Shown: positions 5,925 to 7,604 of the stretch, piece by piece | Numbering within the stretch: position 1 is the stretch's first letter | How the letters are laid out: each line of letters starts with the position of its first letter | Notes under the pieces: generated by a model | What the model was told of the DNA's origin: nothing | Seen by the model: the letters and a program-made list of their open reading frames with translations, nothing else | The model's database searches: none | Made by a program: the position numbers and the translations under genes | Assembly (NCBI GenBank): GCA_964247725.1 | Contig: CAXTVM010000083.1 | Coordinates: 1 to 7,604, forward strand | DNA length: 7,604 bases | Reading direction: 5' to 3' | Origin: Lichenicola sp964247725 | Lineage (GTDB): Bacteria; Pseudomonadota; Alphaproteobacteria; Acetobacterales; Acetobacteraceae

Positions 5925-6168
5925 TACCTGCCATGCCTGGTCCGCATCCGCTCAGGAACGCCTCGTTGTCGAACGGTGCCGGCAGGCCGGAGTCCTCGCC
6001 CTCGATCAGCGCCTCCTAAAATACCTTCAACTTGGCCTCGTGTTCTTCCAGGAGCCGCAGCCCTGCTCGCACGACCTCGCCGCCCGATCCGTAGCGACAG
6101 GCCTGAACCTGCCGATCGATGAAGCTGGCGAAGTGCTCGTCGAGGGAAACCGAGGTGTTCTCGCTGAT
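5924..6168 (-). pseudogene. parD: ParD-family antitoxin, dead (start lost, nonsense codon, frameshift)
   Basis: A ribbon-helix-helix ParD antitoxin is readable on the minus strand: SENTSVSLDEHFASFIDRQV, then RYGSGGEVVRAGLRLLEEHEAKLKVF. An in-frame TAG at 6016-6018 follows, and beyond it EALIEGEDSGLPAPFDNEAFL. One deleted base, about 5950-5955, then shifts to the frame ERMRTRHGR, ending in TAA at 5924-5926. Repairing these gives 81 residues, normal for ParD. The start position reads ATC (6166-6168) where ATG is expected, and no ATG, GTG or TTG lies in frame just upstream. Intact ParD represses its operon and binds ParE. The gene lies about 90 bases downstream of the inositol-phosphate synthase gene on the same strand. 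Confidence 0.85.
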
Positions 6169-6212
6169 GCTATGGATCGGCGCCAGAGCCCACTTCTCCT
6201 TGAAAATGGTTT

Positions 6213-6256
6213 CCAAAGGCTCCGCCTTTGGCGGGGTCCAGGGGCAGAGCCCCTGG
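6213..6256 (-). terminator. Double-hairpin copy of the dispersed repeat just after the synthase stop
   Basis: Two perfect 8-bp hairpins stand in tandem. One is ccaggggc (6238-6245) / gcccctgg (6249-6256) with loop aga. The other is ccaaaggc (6213-6220) / gcctttgg (6224-6231) with loop tcc. On the minus strand they begin two bases past the stop of the synthase gene and are followed by only a short T run (positions 6203-6206). They probably end or stabilise the synthase transcript, but they are not a strong U-tract terminator. The core is the shared dispersed palindrome. Confidence 0.65.
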
Positions 6257-6257
6257 C

Positions 6258-7460
6258 CTACCCTTTGATCGATAGCCAGTCCATCAGCGCTCGCTGCTGA
6301 CGGAAGAAGTCGTGCTCCGGCGCGCGCCCGTCGCGGGTCGCGGGCGACTTGAAGAACACGCCCAGCTGCTCCTGCGCGCCGCCCTCGCCGCGCCGCCGCG
6401 CCAGGTCCAGGCAGCGCGCGATCTCGATCACCAGCGGGGCGGCCAGCACGCTGTCCTTGCACAGGAAGTTCAGCTTGACCTGCATCCGCTGGCCGAGGAA
6501 GCCCGAGATGTCGACGTTGTCCCACGCCTCCTTGTCGTCGCCGCGCGGGCGGTAGTAGTGGATGTGGCAGACGTGGTCCTCGACCCGGTAGCCCAGGATG
6601 TCGTCGAGCACCGAGCCCTTGGTGCGGAGCTTGGACCGGAGGCTGGCGGGATCGTCCAGCGCCAGCCCGTCGTTGTTGCCCAGGATGTTGGTCGAGAACC
6701 AGCCGTCGACGTGCAGGGCGCGGTCGCGGAAGGCAGGCGCCAGCACGGTCTTCAGCAGGGTCTGGCCGGTCTTGCCGTCCTTGCCGGCGACCGGCACGCC
6801 GCGGGCCTCGGCCAGTGCCGCCAGGGCCGGGATGTCGGCGCCCAGGCTCGGCGTGAAGTTGCCGTACGGGATGCCCTCGCGGATGGCGGCGTAGGCGTAG
6901 AGCATGGCCGGGCTGATCGCCGGGTCGTTGTCCTGCAGTGCCCGCTCGAAGCGCTCGGGCGTGGCGAAGGCGGCGGTGTCGTCCGGCCAGCTTTCCACCG
7001 AGGCCAGGTTGACCATCACCAGGCGGTCCAGGCCGGTGCGTTCGGCGAACGCCCGCATGTCGGCGCGGATCCGCTCGACGGCGCCGCCGTGCGAGTTGGC
7101 CGTGATGCGGTTTGGGCCGTCGACATTGCGGCAGAACGCCCGGTTGCCGGTGGCGGCCCAGGGCCGGATCGCGGCCAGCGGCTCGCGGAGCGTTGCCAGC
7201 ATCTCGGGCGGGAGGACGTCGTGCCGGGCGGCGGCGGTCGCCAGGTCGTCCGAGCTCAGGTCCCAGCCGGCGACGGCAATGCCGCCGTAGGGGACGAGCC
7301 CGGCCCCGTCCACGCCCGCGAGCGGCAGCCCGGTGCGGTCGGCCGAACCGCGCGCGATCCGCTCCAGCCCCGCCGTGACGGTCGAGCCGACCGCCCCGCC
7401 CAGCCCCACGATCAGCAGGCCAAGGCGATCCGAGCCGCCAGTCCGTGGTCCAGACGTCAT
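6258..7460 (-). CDS. ino1: Inositol-3-phosphate synthase (myo-inositol-1-phosphate synthase)
   Basis: This 400-residue enzyme converts glucose 6-phosphate to 1L-myo-inositol 1-phosphate using NAD as a recycled cofactor, the first step of inositol synthesis. An N-terminal Rossmann motif reads LLIVGLGGAVGSTV (15-28). The family core GKDGKTGQTLLKTVLAPAF (226-244) follows, then STNILGNNDGLALDDP (256-271) and SKLRTKGSVLDD (276-287). The region HVCHIHYYRPRGDDKEAWDN (296-315), then LNFLCKDSVLAAPLVIEIARC (330-350), carry the usual lysines of the active site. The frame is intact. ATG 7460 is taken as the start; a GTG four codons earlier (7472) is possible, and neither has a strong ribosome binding site. 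The product may feed inositol-containing lipids or solutes. No inositol monophosphatase or lipid synthase gene is adjacent. Confidence 0.93.
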   Translation of the reverse strand: MTSGPRTGGSDRLGLLIVGLGGAVGSTVTAGLERIARGSADRTGLPLAGVDGAGLVPYGGIAVAGWDLSSDDLATAAARHDVLPPEMLATLREPLAAIRPWAATGNRAFCRNVDGPNRITANSHGGAVERIRADMRAFAERTGLDRLVMVNLASVESWPDDTAAFATPERFERALQDNDPAISPAMLYAYAAIREGIPYGNFTPSLGADIPALAALAEARGVPVAGKDGKTGQTLLKTVLAPAFRDRALHVDGWFSTNILGNNDGLALDDPASLRSKLRTKGSVLDDILGYRVEDHVCHIHYYRPRGDDKEAWDNVDISGFLGQRMQVKLNFLCKDSVLAAPLVIEIARCLDLARRRGEGGAQEQLGVFFKSPATRDGRAPEHDFFRQQRALMDWLSIKG

Positions 7461-7490
7461 CGATCCGATCACCGCAGGGAATGGCGCTCA

Positions 7491-7562
7491 ATGAGTGACC
7501 GGGCAGGCGGTGTCAAATTGCCGGCGATCCCCGGGCTCGGGCCCCGCACGGCTATCGCATGA
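7491..7562 (+). other. Short open frame of 23 codons next to the right-end repeat, probably not a gene
   Basis: An ATG at 7491 opens a 23-codon frame (MSDRAGGVKLPAIPGLGP...) that ends in TGA just before the repeat hairpin. It is divergent from the synthase gene. There is no visible ribosome binding site, and its end lies inside the repeated 58-base sequence. I record it because little else occupies 7461-7546, which should hold the synthase promoter. Confidence 0.2.
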
Positions 7563-7604
7563 GGAAGAAGGCCAGGGGCTTTGCCCCTGGACCCCACTGG
7601 GGCC
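7547..7604 (-). repeat. Right copy of dispersed palindromic repeat (inverted relative to left end)
   Basis: This is the reverse complement of 13-70 with 55 of 58 bases matching, ending exactly at the window edge. The core hairpin is ccaggggc / gcccctgg with loop ttt. The left copy continues into a further ctggggcc/ggccccag palindrome at 2-20, and this copy stops at the point where that palindrome would continue. That is consistent with a contig ending in a repeat. Confidence 0.9.

Noticed and set aside
5629..6300. Several short plus-strand frames between the glycosyltransferase and the synthase
   Set aside because: All are antisense to the recognisable parD-parE remnants and have no motifs of their own.
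6016..7491. One long minus-strand frame joining synthase antisense-phase sequence to ParD
   Set aside because: Only the last 50 codons are ParD. The upstream part is a second-phase shadow of the synthase gene with no start near ParD.
6312..7562. Long plus-strand frame opposite the inositol-phosphate synthase
   Set aside because: It has no recognisable motif and lies wholly antisense to a gene with clear family signatures.
13..7604. The whole window as a composite transposon with 58-bp terminal inverted repeats
   Set aside because: There is no transposase, integrase or target duplication, the same repeat occurs inside the window, and the cargo includes a housekeeping-type gene. A dispersed repeat at contig ends explains it better.
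1..7604. tRNA, rRNA, CRISPR array, riboswitch or replication origin
   Set aside because: I looked for tRNA cloverleaf ends, regularly spaced direct repeats, known switch motifs and clustered iterons or DnaA boxes, and saw none.

Overview
The window is GC-rich DNA (roughly 70% by eye) with alphaproteobacterial features. Long shadow reading frames lie opposite the real genes, GTG and TTG starts are used, and a short 'ccaggggcaragcccctgg' palindrome is dispersed through the sequence. I associate this combination with Rhodospirillales, most likely Acetobacteraceae, but that placement is inference. The two ends carry the same dispersed repeat in inverted orientation (55 of 58 bases match between 13-70 and 7547-7604). 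This is what a draft contig looks like when assembly breaks at repeats, so the ends may be assembly limits rather than biological ones.

Layout. 1-136: repeat and leader. 137-1050: remains of two toxin-antitoxin (TA) operons fused head to tail: an intact AbrB/VapB-type antitoxin, a PIN (VapC) toxin broken by one extra base, an intact-looking Phd/YefM antitoxin, and a stub matching the start of a second PIN toxin. 1311-1814: a DUF892 (YciE/YciF-like) ferritin-fold protein. 1789-3048 (minus): a major facilitator of the MHS/citrate-proton symporter type, whose 3' end overlaps the DUF892 gene tail to tail. 3071-3144: a degenerate repeat copy and a large imperfect hairpin. 3160-3751: a badly decayed enoyl-CoA hydratase pseudogene. 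3819-4076: a small Gly/Tyr/His-rich membrane protein followed by a strong intrinsic terminator. 4147-5628: a multi-spanning GT-C (family 39-like) glycosyltransferase. 5655-6168 (minus): a dead parD-parE module that has lost both start codons and gained three in-frame stops. 6258-7460 (minus): an intact inositol-3-phosphate synthase.

How it fits together. The intact genes do not form one pathway. Inositol-phosphate synthase and the GT-C glycosyltransferase could both serve envelope glycolipid or inositol-lipid synthesis, but they are on opposite strands and nothing in the sequence links them. The clearest theme is decay: every toxin in three TA modules is broken, one catabolic enzyme is reduced to fragments, and repeat copies sit at most of the junctions. 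I find no credible undescribed system. The most notable points are the toxin-less antitoxins, the fully reconstructable parDE fossil, the multi-copy palindrome, and the DUF892 protein lacking the usual metal-ligand residues.
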